Shown: positions 42,416 to 43,447 of the stretch, piece by piece | Position numbering within the stretch: position 1 is the first letter of the stretch | Layout of the letters: each line of letters opens with the position of its first letter | Origin: a virus | IMG/VR virus record: IMGVR_UViG_3300032238_001356 | Location: 1 to 43,447 of that record | Direction: 5' to 3' (one strand) | DNA length: 43,447 bases | Notes under the pieces: generated by a model | What the model was told of the DNA's origin: nothing | The model's database searches: none | Seen by the model: only the letters and a program-made list of their open reading frames with translations | Made by a program: the position numbers and the translations under genes

Positions 42416-42427
42416 GTAATTACTTAA
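42412..42427 (+). promoter_or_regulatory. Perfect 16-nt palindrome spanning the gp18 stop codon
   Basis: TTAAGTAA-TTACTTAA is perfectly self-complementary and includes the TAA stop of gp18. No U-tract follows (AAAATTAC), so it is not a standard terminator. It could be an RNA-processing or stability site between sheath and tube genes, or a protein-binding dyad. Confidence 0.4.
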
Positions 42428-42451
42428 AAATTACAAAAGGAGGAATTTAAA

Positions 42452-43078
42452 ATGGCAACCCTTAGAACTATCACAGGATTCAAAGAAAGACTCGCTGGTG
42501 GCGGCGCTCGCCCCAATCTCTTTGAAGTAAGCATTCCCGCATTCCCACAATCATTGGGAATTAATTGGGATAATGAGTCAGTTAGAACAATGAGTTTTCT
42601 TTGTAAGGCAGCAGCATTACCAGCATCAAACCTTGCTCCAATTGAAGTTCCATTCAGAGGTCGTATTTTAAAAGTTGCTGGAGACAGAACTTTTGATACA
42701 TGGACGGTAACAGTTATTAACGATGAAGATTTCAAATTAAGAACTGCTTTTGAAAAGTGGGTAAATGGACTTAGTAAACTAGATAACAACACTGGCGCGA
42801 CCAATCCAGCATCTTATATGGTTAACGCCGAAGTCTTCCAACTTGGAAGAGGTGCATCTGGTGGTAAATTCTCAAAAAATAATGTTACTGCAAGTGATGG
42901 CGCAAGTGTTACTCCATTAAGAACTTATAAATTCTACGATATCTTCCCAACAAATGTATCTCAAATTGAACTTTCCTACGATACTTCAGATACAATTGAA
43001 GAATTCACTGTAGAATTCCAAGTTCAATACTGGACTGCTGGAGAATCTTCAGATCAAGTAGGTGGTACAATTAAGTAA
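42452..43078 (+). CDS. gp19: Tail tube protein gp19
   Basis: The 208-residue product (T4: 163) begins MATLRTITGFKERLAGGGAR, then PNLFEVSIPAFP. It has SFLCKAAALPASNLAPIEVP and FRGRILKVAGDRTFDTWTVT with VINDEDFKLRTAFEKWVNG, the hallmark tube-protein core. Gp19 polymerises into the inner tube through which DNA passes and is related to type VI Hcp-like tubes. A strong Shine-Dalgarno (AGGAGG, 10 bases upstream) suggests high translation. It is followed by a late promoter overlapping its stop. Confidence 0.96.
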   Translation: MATLRTITGFKERLAGGGARPNLFEVSIPAFPQSLGINWDNESVRTMSFLCKAAALPASNLAPIEVPFRGRILKVAGDRTFDTWTVTVINDEDFKLRTAFEKWVNGLSKLDNNTGATNPASYMVNAEVFQLGRGASGGKFSKNNVTASDGASVTPLRTYKFYDIFPTNVSQIELSYDTSDTIEEFTVEFQVQYWTAGESSDQVGGTIK

Positions 43079-43084
43079 TAAATA
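43076..43084 (+). promoter_or_regulatory. T4-type late promoter core before gp20
   Basis: TAATAAATA begins with the TAA stop of gp19 (43076-43078) and lies 31 bases before ATG 43116, the same spacing as the gp25 promoter (31 bases). Confidence 0.7.
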
Positions 43085-43115
43085 GTAGAAGTAATCAGAA
43101 GTAGTAACTTAAATT

Positions 43116-43447
43116 ATGGCAAAACTATTTGGTTTTTCTATTGAAGACGACAGTTCTAAAAAATTACCAATAACATCTTCCCCCATTCCTCAAAATAATG
43201 AGGATGGGGTTGATCACTATTTAACTAGTGGATTTTTTGGATCTTATGTAGATATTGAGGGAGTATATAAAACCGAATTCGACCTTTTAAAAAGGTATCG
43301 AGAAATGGCTTTGCATCCTGAGGTTGATGGAGCCATTGAAGATATTGTTAATGAGGCAATTGTATCTGATACAAATGATTCTCCGGTAGAAATTGAACTA
43401 TCTAATCTTAATGCAAGTGATGGTATTAAGAAAAAAATTAGAGAAGA
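43116..43447 (+). CDS. gp20: Portal protein gp20, 5' part only
   Basis: The frame opens at ATG 43116 (MAKLFGFSIEDDSSKKLPIT) and runs off the right edge after 110 full codons. The segment VDHYLTSGFFGSYVDIEGVY, then KTEFDLLKRYREMALHPEVD and GAIEDIVNEAIVSDT is the highly conserved gp20 N-terminal region. Gp20 forms the dodecameric portal ring that docks gp17 during packaging and the neck (gp13/gp14) afterwards. It directly follows gp19, as in T4. Nothing is known here of the remaining roughly three quarters of the gene. Confidence 0.95.
   Translation, partial: MAKLFGFSIEDDSSKKLPITSSPIPQNNEDGVDHYLTSGFFGSYVDIEGVYKTEFDLLKRYREMALHPEVDGAIEDIVNEAIVSDTNDSPVEIELSNLNASDGIKKKIRE

Noticed and set aside
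1-43447. tRNA genes, attachment sites or insertion sequences
   Set aside because: No cloverleaf-like segment with a TTC-arm, no transposase and no flanking direct repeats were noticed by eye. This is not proof of absence; a tRNA scan would settle it.

Overview
The window is part of the genome of a T4-like myovirus, most probably a cyanophage of the marine or freshwater Synechococcus/Prochlorococcus-infecting group. Basis: from about 7.7 kb to the right edge the sequence carries the T4 order of tail, neck and packaging genes (25, 6, 7-like, 8, a giant DUF4815 protein, 13, 14, 15, 16, 17, 18, 19, start of 20). Extra genes and domains typical of cyanophages are interleaved: DUF4815, YHYH, DUF5661/DUF6321-like domains and small conserved hypothetical proteins. 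The host assignment is an inference from family knowledge; no photosynthesis gene or tRNA was seen. All recognised genes are on the + strand.

Region 1 (1-3242) has small acidic proteins and a four-base-overlap cluster ending in a membrane peptide. It also holds a 298-residue protein with a nucleotidyltransferase-like KxDG motif, a small conserved protein followed by a textbook terminator, and a 250-residue protein with a nuclease-like motif. Several sigma70-type promoters with 17-nt spacers are readable. Two of them share a 16-nt upstream repeat.

Region 2 (3243-4938) is G+C-rich (60% in the one line counted). It is a string of seven tiny genes, most separated by a GC-rich hairpin and a TACAAT or TAGGAT -10 element. 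This looks like a series of monocistronic early units read by the host RNA polymerase.

Region 3 (4939-5190) is a non-coding, palindrome-rich junction where composition switches to A+T-rich. Region 4 (5191-7668) carries a GT-A-fold glycosyltransferase-like gene and small conserved cyanophage proteins, with a terminator at about 6.6 kb.

Region 5 (7669-43447) is the late structural module. It builds the baseplate wedge (gp25, gp6, gp7-like 4283 aa, gp8, a 2547-aa DUF4815 protein), the neck (gp13, gp14), the tail terminator (gp15), the packaging motor (gp16, gp17), the tail sheath and tube (gp18, gp19) and the portal (gp20, cut by the window edge). T4-type late promoter cores (TAATAAATA or TATAAATA) precede gp25, gp8, gp18 and gp20. 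They often overlap the upstream stop codon.

The most interesting signal is a toolkit of short repeated protein modules: a GGxGY module, a dE..RG.yGT..H module and an nHg.tGekviY module. The first two are scattered through virion proteins that are not homologous to each other (the giant gp7-like protein, gp8, the DUF4815 protein, gp14, gp15). They sit next to or inside the regions still alignable with T4. This suggests that the baseplate and neck grew by repeated insertion of exchangeable beta-rich modules. Comparisons with T4 proteins are from memory, not from an alignment run here.
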